64,000 bases of DNA from Aquimarina sp. Aq107 (GCF_943733665.1 NZ_OX030782.1:5318501-5382500), one strand, 5' to 3'. Numbered from the stretch's first letter, positions 24,748 to 34,218 are shown. Made by a program: numbers and translations. The notes: generated by a model not told the origin, from the sequence alone.

Positions 24748-25316
24748 ATGAGTTATATAATAAATGAAGATATATTTCAAAGTCCATTATATAATAACAA
24801 TTCTTTGTCTGTTAAAAATTTTTACGAAGACAATTTTTCAATGATAAAAAACTATGTTATTCAGAATTCAGGAAATGAGGAAGATGCTAAGGATTTATTT
24901 CAAGATGCTTTAATAATAGTATACGAAAAATTAAATTCAGATTCTTTAAGAATACAGTCATCATTAAATTCTTATTTTTTTGGAGTTTGTAAGAATTTGT
25001 GGAAAAATATACTACGCAGGAAAAAGAAGTTGTTATTAATTAGTAATTCTTTTAATGAGAATTCTTTTGTCGAAGATCAATTTGATCAGAAAGAATTGAA
25101 TCATATTTATGTTAGAAATTTTGAGAAACTTAGTAACTCAAATAAGAAGATATTATGTCTTTTTTTCAAAGGAATAACAATGCGAGAAATTGCTAAAATA
25201 AATGGGTATACTGAAGGATATGCAGGAAAAAGAAATTTCTAGCAAAAATGACATTAATAAAAATGTTGGAAAAAGATCCTGCCTACCAGGAGTTATTTCT
25301 TGATAAACTATGTTAG
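24748..25316 (+). pseudogene. ECF-type sigma-70 factor with frameshifted C-terminus
   Basis: The start chosen is the ATG at 24748 (MSYIINEDIF); the longer frame begins at a TTG inside the terminator repeat. Region 2 is visible as NSGNEEDAKDLFQDALIIVYEKL and region 4 as LSNSNKKILCLFFKGITMREIAKINGYTEGYA. After this the frame stops at 25242 (GKRNF). One added A after GCA at 25222-25224 restores RKKKFLAKMTLIKMLEKDP and an end at 25316, 189 residues, the usual length. So a single-base loss removes the end of region 4. Assembly error is possible. It lies between two copies of the cytolysin terminator and has no anti-sigma gene nearby. Confidence 0.75.
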
Positions 25317-25336
25317 AAGTGGAAGCTTGTCAATAA
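25313..25336 (+). pseudogene. Probable 3' relic of a second cytolysin gene
   Basis: The bases read TTA GAA GTG GAA GCT TGT CAA TAA (LEVEACQ, stop), against LEVKVRTCQ, stop, at the end of the cytolysin gene, and run directly into repeat copy 2. The coding part is too short to prove alone; the 76-bp repeat that follows makes common descent likely. The rest of the copy is absent, its place taken by the sigma factor. Confidence 0.5.
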
Positions 25337-25403
25337 AAAATAGTATTATCTCTTTGCAAAGTCGGTGTCTAAAGTTGTGATTCAGCAACTTGATGCCGGC
25401 TTT
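25328..25403 (+). repeat. Terminator-region repeat, copy 2
   Basis: Copy of 24620-24695 with six substitutions. Its hairpin pairs AGTCGG with CCGGCT around the AAGTTG/CAACTT stem and is followed by seven T, so it should be an efficient terminator for plus-strand transcripts. Confidence 0.9.
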
Positions 25404-25412
25404 TTTTGCAAA

Positions 25413-25447
25413 AAAAAGCTCAGCACCTATAGGTTACTGAGCTTTTT
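25413..25447 (-). terminator. Terminator of the lipoprotein gene at 25471-26847
   Basis: AAAAAGCTCAG and CTGAGCTTTTT form an 11-bp stem; the loop itself holds the short palindrome ACCTATAGGT. T residues follow on the minus strand. It also faces repeat copy 2, so the two convergent units end back to back. Confidence 0.85.
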
Positions 25448-25470
25448 CAAAAGGTTTATAAAAGTTACTA

Positions 25471-26847
25471 CTAATTATTTGTAGGTATTCCTATTTGAGT
25501 ACCAATAACACTAGCATCAGGTTGTGTAATAACAGGACAGTTGATAATGGCTCCTGTAGCCGTTAATAGATCTGATAACGAATTTGCCAATGGGCTAGGA
25601 TTTGCATTTCCTCTAAAAGGAATTAGAACTCCTTCTTCGAGAAGTTGATTTACTTGGTCAAAACTTCTTAAGATTGGACGATCTGATTCTGGAATTGTAA
25701 ACTCAGTTACATGTGCATCCCACATAGGAGCATATCTTGTATCTCTAGGATCTATTGGAAATGTATTTGTGGGATCTTGTACTTGTTGATCACTTAAAGA
25801 AGCCGTATTTAAGCCTTGTACCCCAAAACCATCAGTATCAGTTGTTCTACCATTTGCTGTAGGACTAAATGGCAACATGGACCCTCCTGGGAATAGACCA
25901 AATGTTGGTAAATTAGCTAACCTTGGAGCAAAAACTCCTAATTCTATAGCTGCAGGTCCTGGATCTGACGTGTCAGTAACAATATGAAAATAGTATGGTT
26001 TACCGGCTTGCCATCCATCTAAAAGTTGCATTACAACTGATGCCTGATCAATAGCTAAATTAGGATTGTTTAAGTCGTCTTGATCTTCGATACTATTTCC
26101 GTTTGGATTTGGAATTCTATCATGGATACCAGTACTGTTAGCTACTAATTGTGCGTTAACAACTACACCACTTGGTAATACTACATAAGAAGACCATTTA
26201 GAATCTGCAATAGCACCAGGGTTAGCTTCTGCAGGAGGGAAACCGAATAACAATCCATCAGGCGCTCCAGCTACTAATGATCTTTTTGGAGAAAAATCTA
26301 CAGATCCTTCAAAAACTAATCTTCCGTTACGATTAAAATATGCTTTTTGCTCTCCTCCAGATCCAATTGATGCAGCCATTCTAGGGGAAAAAATAACACC
26401 TAGTTTTTTGGCCATAAATTTGTCAGAAGCTTCTGTAATTACATAATAACCTTTTCTAAGGTTTCCGTCAGGCAATGTTTCCCAACCTTGAAACATTGGA
26501 AATCTAGCTGTAGGTCCAGCAGGAACAACAGATCTATCAATTCTATAATCAATTCCTAAAACACTAGGTAAAAAAACATTTTGTGATTCTGTAAATCTTA
26601 ATGCAGGATTAAATACATTAAATGGAACTCCACCATCTCTATGAATACTGGTTAAAAGAACTTTAGCTTCTTTTAGCGCTCTTAGAGATTGAAATAGTCC
26701 TTTAGATTGAGCTTCTTTTTCTAAAGCGTCTTCAGCTGTTTCGCTCGTTGTTAATTGTTCTTCTGTAACCACAGTGTCGTCTGTGCTGCAGGCCATAAAT
26801 AATGAGATAGTGAAAATACTTAAAAGTATGGTTTTAAAATTTTTCAT
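25471..26847 (-). CDS. Uncharacterised secreted lipoprotein
   Basis: A 458-residue lipoprotein with lipobox FMAC (Cys20) followed by STDD, which suggests export to the surface. The mature protein is rich in Pro, Gly and Asn and has no domain I can name. Notable stretches are a helix EAQSKGLFQSLRALKEAK near the N-terminus, HIVTDTSDPGPAAIELGVFAPRLANLP in the middle, and MWDAHVTEFTIPE near the C-terminus, which look like a metal or ligand site conserved in a secreted family. It is convergent with the cytolysin/sigma region and ends in its own terminator. Function unknown. Confidence 0.8.
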   Translation of the reverse strand: MKNFKTILLSIFTISLFMACSTDDTVVTEEQLTTSETAEDALEKEAQSKGLFQSLRALKEAKVLLTSIHRDGGVPFNVFNPALRFTESQNVFLPSVLGIDYRIDRSVVPAGPTARFPMFQGWETLPDGNLRKGYYVITEASDKFMAKKLGVIFSPRMAASIGSGGEQKAYFNRNGRLVFEGSVDFSPKRSLVAGAPDGLLFGFPPAEANPGAIADSKWSSYVVLPSGVVVNAQLVANSTGIHDRIPNPNGNSIEDQDDLNNPNLAIDQASVVMQLLDGWQAGKPYYFHIVTDTSDPGPAAIELGVFAPRLANLPTFGLFPGGSMLPFSPTANGRTTDTDGFGVQGLNTASLSDQQVQDPTNTFPIDPRDTRYAPMWDAHVTEFTIPESDRPILRSFDQVNQLLEEGVLIPFRGNANPSPLANSLSDLLTATGAIINCPVITQPDASVIGTQIGIPTNN

Positions 26848-27271
26848 TTTTTGTGTTTTTAATAGTTATATTCTGAAAAAGTAAATAGAAAAACAATTGG
26901 CCAATCGTTTTATATAAGGGTCTTAAGATCTTACATAGTTTGAGACGACATCGATATTTTGTACTTACAAGAGGTAATGTTAAAACGAGAGAAATAATAT
27001 TTATTGAACAAACTAAATAGTATTTAAAATATTGATAATCAATATTTTAAATTAGACACTTGTAAAGATTGTTAATTTTAAAAAACTTAGTTTTTAACAA
27101 ATAATTATTATATTTTTTCACTTTTTAAGAGTGTGTGAAAATTTTATAAGTGTTAGGTAACTAACATGTAGTATTGCTATTTTTGTTTTTTTTATAGGAA
27201 GGTTTTTTAGATTTTCTATTTTATAAAGAATCTAAAAATCTCTAGTTATAAAAAAGGAATTACTATAAATT
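26848..27271. other. AT-rich intergenic region between dnaE and a lipoprotein gene
   Basis: No gene is seen in these 424 bases. A possible terminator hairpin of dnaE lies at 27204-27238. The rest must contain the lipoprotein promoter, but I find no convincing TAnnTTTG site on the minus strand. Confidence 0.55.
27204..27238 (-). terminator. Possible terminator of dnaE
   Basis: TTTTTAGATT and AATCTAAAAA can form a 10-bp AT-rich stem with a 15-base loop, followed on the minus strand by T-rich sequence. It is weak and 34 bases beyond the stop. Confidence 0.35.
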
Positions 27272-30200
27272 TTAATTCAATTTATAGTATACAGAATCGT
27301 TTTCTAAAGCGGTTAGTAATTCTGGAGAAATATTAACTTTTTGTTTTCTGCTTGGCATATGTAATTTTAGCTTTTCTGCCATTTCGAAGATTACAAAATT
27401 CAATGTATGATTTCCAGAATGTTCAGTTAATAATTCTTTTAAGCCATCAATTCTTTTATCAGATAGATCATTAATATCTAATTGTATTGTTAGTTTTCGG
27501 GCATATGTTTCCATTACATCATGCAGTAATTGAAAGCTATTAAATTGTATTCTTGGATCTCCTTTTTTGCCAGTATCCCTGTTTACCCATCCTTCTTTAA
27601 TAAAAGCTTTTGCATAAACAAAGGTGCTTTGTACTAAAAATGGTCTGTGCTTCAGGTAGTCCTCACCAAAAATTCTAAATTCATGGGCGGTATTATAATC
27701 TTCTATAGTAAAGGTTGCCCAACCCTTTCCGTTTTTAGAAGTTCGATGTTCTACACCAGTAATTACACCTCCAAAGGAGATTTCACGATTTAGATTGTTT
27801 TCTAAATCAGCAAAATTAAGAAGGTTTCCATTGCAGAAATATTTCATTTCGTATTTAAAATCATCTAATGGATGACCAGATAAATAGATTCCAACTACTT
27901 CTTTTTCTCTGGCAAGTTTTTCCATGGTTCCCCATTCTTCGCAAGGAGGAACTACGGGTTCAGGTATCTGTACATCACTAGCTTCTCCAAATAAACTTAC
28001 TTGAGAAGAATTTTCATTTTCTTGATATTTAGAACCATATTTCATAGCTTTTTCTAGAAATGTAATTCCATCTCCATCTTGATGAAAATATTGTCCTCTA
28101 TGTGTTTCTAGAAATGAGTCAAAACCACCTGCGAGCGCTAAACTTTCAAACGCTTTTTTATTGGCAGCACGTAAATCAATTCGCTTTGCCATGTCAAAAA
28201 TAGATCTGTACGGACCATCCTCTTTTCTATTTTCTACAATAGTCGCTACAGCTCCGGTTCCTACACCTTTTATTGCTCCCATACCAAATCGAACAGCACC
28301 GTCTTTATTTACGGAGAACTTTCTGTAAGATTCGTTAACATCTGGTCCTAATACATCTAATTTCATGCGTTTACATTCTTCCATGAAAAAAGTAACTTGC
28401 TTAATATCGTTCATGTTATTAGAAAGAACAGCGGCCATATACTCAGCCGGATAATGTGCTTTTAGATAGGCAGTTTGGTAGGCAATCCAAGCGTAGCAAG
28501 TAGAGTGGGATTTATTGAAAGCGTAAGCAGCAAAAGCTTCCCAGTCTTTCCATATTTTTTCTAATTTGTCTTCGGCATGACCCTTTGCGGCAGCTTGTTC
28601 AATGAATTTTGGTTTCATTTTATCCAAAACAGCTTTTTGCTTTTTACCCATCGCTTTACGAAGTACATCGGCTTCACCTTTAGTGAAATCCGCAAGTTTT
28701 TGGGAAAGTAGCATTACTTGCTCCTGGTATACCGTGATTCCGTATGTTTCTTTTAAGTATTCTTCGCAGGCCTCTAAATCGTAAATAATTTCTTCAGTAC
28801 CGTGTTTTCTATTAATGAAACTAGGAATGTATTCTAATGGACCTGGACGATATAATGCATTCATTGCAATAAGATCGGCAAAAACAGTAGGTTTAAGTTC
28901 CTTCATGTATTTTTGCATCCCAGGAGATTCATATTGGAATACACCAACTGTTTCTCCTCTCTGGAATAAAGCATACGTTTCTTCGTCATCTAGAGGGAAA
29001 TTCTCTGGGTCGAGATCTACATCATGTTTTGCTTTTACAATTTTAACCGTATCTTTTATTAGAGTCAGTGTCTTTAACCCTAGGAAATCCATTTTTAGTA
29101 ATCCAGCATCTTCTACGACTGAGTTATCAAACTGCGTACAGTACATATCTGAATCCTTCGCTAATGCTACCGGAACAAATTTCGTAATATCATCAGGTGT
29201 TATTATAACTCCGCAGGCGTGGATTCCTGTGTTTCGTACAGAGCCTTCTAATATTCTTGCTTGATTTAAAGTTTCGGCTTCTAAGTCATTACCCTCAGCA
29301 ATTTTAAGAAGTTCGTGTACTTTTTCTAGCTCATCACTTCTAAATTTCTTTTTTAATGTAGCTTCATCTACTCCAAATATTTTCCCTAGTTTGGACATAT
29401 TAGGAATCAATTTGGCAATACGATCCGAGTCTCCAAGAGGAAGATCAAGTACACGAGCCGTATCTCGTATAGATGATTTTGCCGCCATAGTACCATATGT
29501 AATAATTTGTGCTACTTGATTGGCACCATATTTTTCAATCACATAGTCCATTACTCGTCCACGTCCTTCATCATCAAAATCAATATCAATATCGGGCATA
29601 CTTACACGATCCGGATTTAAGAATCTCTCAAAAAGTAAATCATACTTAATTGGATCTAGGTTAGTAATCCATAAACAATAGGCAACAGCAGATCCTGCTG
29701 CGGACCCTCTTCCTGGGCCAACAGATACTCCCATGTCTCTTGCAGCACGGATAAAATCCTCTACAATTAAGAAATATCCTGGATATCCGGTTTTTTCAAT
29801 TACTTTTAGTTCGAAATCTAGTCTTTCGTCAATAGAAGGAGTAATCTCTCCATATCGTATTTTTGCACCTTCATAAGTGATATGTCTTAGATATGCGTTT
29901 TCTCCTCTTTTGCCTCCATCTGCTAGATCTTCTTCGAATTGAAATTTTTCAGGAATATTAAATGCTGGTAAAAGTACATCTCTTGCGAGTACAAAAGGCT
30001 CTATTTTGTCAATAACCTCTTGTATATTAATAATTGCTTCAGGAAGATCTTTGAATAAATTTTTCATCTCCTCAGAAGACTTAAAATAATATTCTTGATT
30101 TGGCAGACCGTAACGATATCCTCTTCCTCTACCAATTGGCGTAGCCTGTTTTTCTCCATCCTTTACGCATAAAAGAATATCGTGAGCGTTAGCATCTTCT

Positions 30201-31657
30201 TTTTCACAATAATAGGTGTTGTTAGAGGCAATTGTTTTGATATTGTGTTTTTTAGAGAAATCTATCAGAACTTGATTTACGCGATTTTCATCCTCTTGAT
30301 TATGGCGCATAACCTCTATATACAGGTCATCTCCAAACTCTTCTTTCCACCACAATAAAGCTTCCTCTGCTTGTTTTTCACCAATGTTTAATACTTTACT
30401 AGGAACTTCTCCATAGAGATTTCCAGTGAGTACAATGATATCCTCTTTATATTGTTTAATGACTTCTTTGTCAATTCTTGGTAAATAGTAGAATCCATCT
30501 ACAAAACCGATAGAAGACATTTTTGCTAAATTGTGATATCCATTTTTGTTTTTGGCAAGTAGAACTATTTGATAACCGTTATCTTTTCTCGTTTTATCTT
30601 TATGATTTTCACAAACAAAGAATTCAACACCCACGATTGGTTTTATTTCTACACCTGTAGGTTCTTCGCCATTTTCTATTGCTTCTGCATTTGCTACTTT
30701 TACACTTTTGTTATGATTGGTAACTGCAGACACGAAATGAAAAGCTCCCATCATGTTAGCATGATCTGTCATCGCTACTGCTGTCATTTTATGTTTAGCA
30801 GTTTCTTTTACTAAATCAGGAATACTAGTAGTTGATTGTAAAACAGAAAATTGAGTATGGTTATGGAGGTGTGCGAAATTTACAGAATTTAGGGCGGCAA
30901 TATTGTCTTTAATCTCTTGTTGAGAAATATCAGAACCTCCTTGTTGATTCAGAGCTTCTTGTATTTTTTGAGAAGCTTTCTTTAGATTTATGTGCTTAAG
31001 ACCTATTAATTGAATAGGTTCTTTATTAATTTCTTTAAAGTTTTGGAAATAATCAGGTTGTACATCGAGTTCTTCTTGAGTAAAAACTTGTTTACGTATT
31101 AGTTCCAGAAAACACCTAGTAGTAGCTTCTACATCGGCTGTTGCGTTATGTGCTTCTCCAAATGCGGTTCCAAATAAATACTGATGTAATTCTGTTAACG
31201 TAGGAAGTTTAAACTTTCCTCCACGTCCTCCAGGAATCTGACATAAGCTAGCAGTAGTTTCTGTACAGGTATCTAGTACAGGTAATTCTTGTAGAACATT
31301 ATCAACACCAAGTCTATAAAACTCAGCTCCCATGATATTGACATCAAAACCTACATTCTGACCTACAACGAATTTAGTTTTGGATAAGGCAATATTAAAT
31401 TTCTCTAAAACTTCTTCTAGAGTAATACCATCTTGTTCTGCTAGAGCAGTGGAAATTCCGTGTATTTTTTCTGCGTCATAAGGAATATTAAATCCTTCAG
31501 GTTTTACTAAATAATCTTGATGCTCGATACAGTTCCCCATTTCATCGTGTAATTGCCAAGCAATCTGTATACACCTTGGCCAATTATCAGTGTCACTTAT
31601 AGGAGCGTCCCAGCGTTTAGGTAAACCTGTGGTTTCGGTATCAAAAATTAAATACAT
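27272..31657 (-). CDS. dnaE: DNA polymerase III alpha subunit with fused N-terminal proofreading exonuclease
   Basis: A 1461-residue replicative polymerase. The chosen start gives MYLIFDTETTGLP; an ATG 27 bases upstream adds nine residues without family support. Residues 1-185 are a DEDDh exonuclease (DTETTG; HNATADVEAT). Then come the PHP domain (HLHNHTQFSVLQ), palm with the catalytic acids PDIDIDFDDEGRG, thumb/fingers, helix-hairpin-helix region and OB domain (about 1280-1380). The fused exonuclease, usual in Bacteroidota, replaces or supplements a separate epsilon subunit. It is transcribed alone. Confidence 0.96.
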   Translation of the reverse strand: MYLIFDTETTGLPKRWDAPISDTDNWPRCIQIAWQLHDEMGNCIEHQDYLVKPEGFNIPYDAEKIHGISTALAEQDGITLEEVLEKFNIALSKTKFVVGQNVGFDVNIMGAEFYRLGVDNVLQELPVLDTCTETTASLCQIPGGRGGKFKLPTLTELHQYLFGTAFGEAHNATADVEATTRCFLELIRKQVFTQEELDVQPDYFQNFKEINKEPIQLIGLKHINLKKASQKIQEALNQQGGSDISQQEIKDNIAALNSVNFAHLHNHTQFSVLQSTTSIPDLVKETAKHKMTAVAMTDHANMMGAFHFVSAVTNHNKSVKVANAEAIENGEEPTGVEIKPIVGVEFFVCENHKDKTRKDNGYQIVLLAKNKNGYHNLAKMSSIGFVDGFYYLPRIDKEVIKQYKEDIIVLTGNLYGEVPSKVLNIGEKQAEEALLWWKEEFGDDLYIEVMRHNQEDENRVNQVLIDFSKKHNIKTIASNNTYYCEKEDANAHDILLCVKDGEKQATPIGRGRGYRYGLPNQEYYFKSSEEMKNLFKDLPEAIINIQEVIDKIEPFVLARDVLLPAFNIPEKFQFEEDLADGGKRGENAYLRHITYEGAKIRYGEITPSIDERLDFELKVIEKTGYPGYFLIVEDFIRAARDMGVSVGPGRGSAAGSAVAYCLWITNLDPIKYDLLFERFLNPDRVSMPDIDIDFDDEGRGRVMDYVIEKYGANQVAQIITYGTMAAKSSIRDTARVLDLPLGDSDRIAKLIPNMSKLGKIFGVDEATLKKKFRSDELEKVHELLKIAEGNDLEAETLNQARILEGSVRNTGIHACGVIITPDDITKFVPVALAKDSDMYCTQFDNSVVEDAGLLKMDFLGLKTLTLIKDTVKIVKAKHDVDLDPENFPLDDEETYALFQRGETVGVFQYESPGMQKYMKELKPTVFADLIAMNALYRPGPLEYIPSFINRKHGTEEIIYDLEACEEYLKETYGITVYQEQVMLLSQKLADFTKGEADVLRKAMGKKQKAVLDKMKPKFIEQAAAKGHAEDKLEKIWKDWEAFAAYAFNKSHSTCYAWIAYQTAYLKAHYPAEYMAAVLSNNMNDIKQVTFFMEECKRMKLDVLGPDVNESYRKFSVNKDGAVRFGMGAIKGVGTGAVATIVENRKEDGPYRSIFDMAKRIDLRAANKKAFESLALAGGFDSFLETHRGQYFHQDGDGITFLEKAMKYGSKYQENENSSQVSLFGEASDVQIPEPVVPPCEEWGTMEKLAREKEVVGIYLSGHPLDDFKYEMKYFCNGNLLNFADLENNLNREISFGGVITGVEHRTSKNGKGWATFTIEDYNTAHEFRIFGEDYLKHRPFLVQSTFVYAKAFIKEGWVNRDTGKKGDPRIQFNSFQLLHDVMETYARKLTIQLDINDLSDKRIDGLKELLTEHSGNHTLNFVIFEMAEKLKLHMPSRKQKVNISPELLTALENDSVYYKLN

Positions 31658-31840
31658 AAAAAGATCAGTTTCGAGAAAGTTCAAGCTTCCAAAGGAAGTG
31701 ATTCACAAAAATAACCAAAATGATAGGTTACATTAGTTAAAAGTTATTCAGATTTATTAACTATTAATGCCTGAAGTATTCTTTGTGATATTATTAAAAT
31801 TGAAAAGGTGTTGAATAACTACCAATATTTGATGTAAGTA

Positions 31841-31875
31841 AAAAGCGTTCACTAACTGGGTTAGTGAACGCTTTT
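31841..31875 (-). terminator. Terminator of the DUF6252 lipoprotein gene
   Basis: A perfect 16-bp stem (AAAAGCGTTCACTAAC with its complement) and a 3-base loop, 22 bases beyond the stop codon at 31897. Confidence 0.92.
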
Positions 31876-31896
31876 CGGATTATAGTTGAGTTGTGA

Positions 31897-32781
31897 TTAA
31901 TATCCGTACTCAAAACGCCCCTCGGTAACAACTACTCCACTTGTAGTGGTGAATTCAAAACTACCGCTGATACATTTTGTTTCAGTATCATGAGAAGTTA
32001 TTGTCAATGTTCCGGAGACAGCTGATGCTTTATCGTTGTATAAACTGTACGTTGCACTGTAAGCGCCTGATCCAGTTAAAGAATGCTCTCCAACAGTTAC
32101 GTCAATAGGGAAAACAATAGTTATTTCTTCATTTTCATTACTTGCTTTGATCAAGATAGAAGGATTGTTTACTCCAAATGGTATAGCATCGTGATCATCA
32201 GTAATCATTTCATTACCATTAATCATAGCTACTAAAGATGCATTAAGTAGACAAGGGTTTATTTCTGGGTCTTCTTCCTCTTCCTCTTCTTCCACATTAA
32301 TAATGATCTCTTCCTCCTCTTCAACTTCAGGAACGAAATTTTCAATAGGTAATCTATAAAACCACCCATTTCTAAAACTTACGGATTTACCATTCGTCCC
32401 CTTTAAGTCTTCAAAATAGAAATTACCAGAAACTTGATTGTTATAAATTTCTGTAATTACGATTTGTCCGTTGCTTATTCCATTCTCCGAAATAAACTTT
32501 ATATCATTTTCTTCAAAACTTACTGTATTGATAGCTTGTTGTTCTAGTCTATAAGTTCCTAAATCCGTTGACGAAGTAGTAAAACTTATCGATTCATTAC
32601 CTGTATTTCCTACAATCACTAATGTGCCATCATCATGGATTATAGCTTTTTTGATCTCTGGTCTAAATAATTTTCCGTCAATAGTAGCTTGTAAACCGGG
32701 TGTGTTAACCTCGATGTCAGTGGTACAAGAATTAAGAAAAAGGCATATAATTGCCAGTATTGGAGTAATTTTTTTAATCAT
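31897..32781 (-). CDS. Lipoprotein with two DUF6252-like domains and a glutamate-rich linker
   Basis: A 294-residue lipoprotein (lipobox FLNSC, Cys19). Two beta-sandwich-like units of DUF6252 type are visible: residues about 25-145 (LQATIDGKLFRP ... QVSGNFYFEDLKG) and about 180-290 (SLVAMINGNEM ... CISGSFEFTTTSG). They are joined by a linker with long runs of Glu (about 152-172). DUF6252 lipoproteins are common in Flavobacteriia and have no known function; surface exposure is likely. It stands alone between dnaE and rpsP. Confidence 0.8.
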   Translation of the reverse strand: MIKKITPILAIICLFLNSCTTDIEVNTPGLQATIDGKLFRPEIKKAIIHDDGTLVIVGNTGNESISFTTSSTDLGTYRLEQQAINTVSFEENDIKFISENGISNGQIVITEIYNNQVSGNFYFEDLKGTNGKSVSFRNGWFYRLPIENFVPEVEEEEEIIINVEEEEEEEDPEINPCLLNASLVAMINGNEMITDDHDAIPFGVNNPSILIKASNENEEITIVFPIDVTVGEHSLTGSGAYSATYSLYNDKASAVSGTLTITSHDTETKCISGSFEFTTTSGVVVTEGRFEYGY

Positions 32782-33145
32782 ACGCTTGGGGCTTTAAAAA
32801 ATCTAGTTACAGATAACTGTAACTAAAATTACTTATGCAAACATATCATGAAAATCTGTATTAAACAATTTTTTTACAAACAAAATCACTTTTTTTGACG
32901 ATTAATGTCAAAATAATATCGACGAAATGCACAAAAAACAATATTTAACATTGAAAAAGTAAGTTTTTACGGTTTTTGATTTGTGTTACTTATTTGCTTT
33001 TAAGAGTTCGTTTTTTTAATAAGACTAGTATTAGGTAAATTTCTATTAGAATTAAAGATTAATTATTTTGAAGCTAATTTGCTAAAAATGATTACATTTG
33101 CGCACTTAATTATAATCGGGGTCGAGTACCCAAAAATTAATTCAT
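32782..33145. other. Divergent intergenic region upstream of rpsP
   Basis: No gene is seen in these 364 bases. They hold the rpsP promoter (33067-33100) and a 7-bp stem, TTTTGAC/GTCAAAA, at 32893-32913 of unknown meaning. Confidence 0.6.
33067..33100 (+). promoter_or_regulatory. Promoter of the rpsP operon
   Basis: TACATTTG at 33093-33100 matches TAnnTTTG exactly. TTTG at 33067-33070 lies 22 bases upstream, slightly longer than the ideal 19. It is 45 bases before the rpsP ATG. Confidence 0.7.
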
Positions 33146-33676
33146 ATGTCTGTTAAAATTAGATTACAGAGACACGGTAAAAAAGGAAAACCTTTTTACT
33201 GGATCGTAGCAGCTGATGCTAGAGCAAAAAGAGATGGTAGATTTTTAGAAAAAATCGGTACCTACAATCCAAACACTAACCCAGCAACAATTGACTTAAA
33301 TGTAGATGGTGCTGTAAAATGGTTACAAAATGGAGCGCAACCTACTGATACGGCTAGAGCTATTCTATCTTATAAAGGAGCAATGCTAAAAAACCACCTT
33401 GCAGGAGGTGTTAGAAAAGGAGCTTTAACTGAGGAACAAGCTGAGGAAAAATTCAATGCTTGGGTTCAGGAAAAAGAAGGTTCTGTAACTGCTAAGAAAG
33501 ATTCTTTGGCAAAAGCAGAAGCTGATGCAAAAGCAAAAGCTATTGCTGCAGAAAAAGAAGTAAACGCTAAGCGTGAAGCTGAAGCCGCTGAGGCTGAGGC
33601 TGCTGCAAAAGCGGAAGAAGTTGCTGCACAAGCAGCAGAAGAAGTAACTGAAGAAGCTAGCAACGAGGAAGAATAG
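33146..33676 (+). CDS. rpsP: 30S ribosomal protein S16 with long Ala/Glu tail
   Basis: The first 85 residues are a standard S16 (MSVKIRLQRHGKKGKPFYWI ... GRFLEKIGTYNP). Unlike the short S16 of most bacteria, it continues to 176 residues; residues about 115-176 are almost only Ala, Glu and Lys and probably form a helix exposed on the ribosome surface. Such tails are seen in other Bacteroidota S16 proteins. It begins the operon rpsP-rimM-trmN6 (14 bases to rimM). Confidence 0.97.
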   Translation: MSVKIRLQRHGKKGKPFYWIVAADARAKRDGRFLEKIGTYNPNTNPATIDLNVDGAVKWLQNGAQPTDTARAILSYKGAMLKNHLAGGVRKGALTEEQAEEKFNAWVQEKEGSVTAKKDSLAKAEADAKAKAIAAEKEVNAKREAEAAEAEAAAKAEEVAAQAAEEVTEEASNEEE

Positions 33677-33690
33677 TTGCATTACTGACG

Positions 33691-34215
33691 ATGAAGAAAG
33701 AAGATTGCTTCTATCTAGGCAAAATCGTAAGCAAATTTAGTTTTAAAGGTGAGGTATTGATAAAACTTGATACTGATGAACCTGAAAATTATGTAAAAAT
33801 GGAATCAGTTTTTATTAATTATAATAAAAATTTGGTTCCATTTTTTATAGAAAAAAGTTCACTTCATAAAAGTGATTTGCTTCGAGTGAAATTTGAAGAT
33901 GTAGACTCAGAAGAGGATGCAGATGATCTAATGAAAGCAGAAATATACCTGCCCTTAAGTCTTTTGCCAAAACTGGAAGGAGATAAATTTTATTTCCACG
34001 AAGTAATTGGTTTTAAGATTGTAGATGCTGCTTTTGGAGAGGTAGGTATTATTAAGCATATAAATGATAGTACTGCTCAAGCTCTTTTTGAGATTGATCG
34101 TGATGGTATTGAGATATTGATACCAATGAATGATGAATTTATAGATAAGGTAGATAGGAAAACAAATACGGTTTTTGTAAGTACTCCAGAGGGATTGATA
34201 GATCTATATCTGTAA
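33691..34215 (+). CDS. rimM: Ribosome maturation factor RimM
   Basis: A 174-residue protein with an N-terminal RimM beta-barrel (YLGKIVSKFSFKGEVLIKLDTDEP) and a C-terminal PRC-barrel (FYFHEVIGFKIVD ... ILIPMNDEFID). It helps 16S rRNA processing and 30S head assembly by binding S19. Placement directly after rpsP is the classical order. Spacing to the next gene is 3 bases. Confidence 0.96.
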   Translation: MKKEDCFYLGKIVSKFSFKGEVLIKLDTDEPENYVKMESVFINYNKNLVPFFIEKSSLHKSDLLRVKFEDVDSEEDADDLMKAEIYLPLSLLPKLEGDKFYFHEVIGFKIVDAAFGEVGIIKHINDSTAQALFEIDRDGIEILIPMNDEFIDKVDRKTNTVFVSTPEGLIDLYL

Positions 34216-34218
34216 TAT

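Noticed and set aside
31658..31684. Upstream ATG giving a nine-residue longer DnaE
   Set aside because: The exonuclease domain begins MYLIFDTETTG at 31657; the extra residues look non-coding.
33425..33682. Reverse-strand open frames opposite the S16 tail (85 and 65 codons)
   Set aside because: They mirror the Ala/Glu/Lys-rich codons of rpsP and have no family features.
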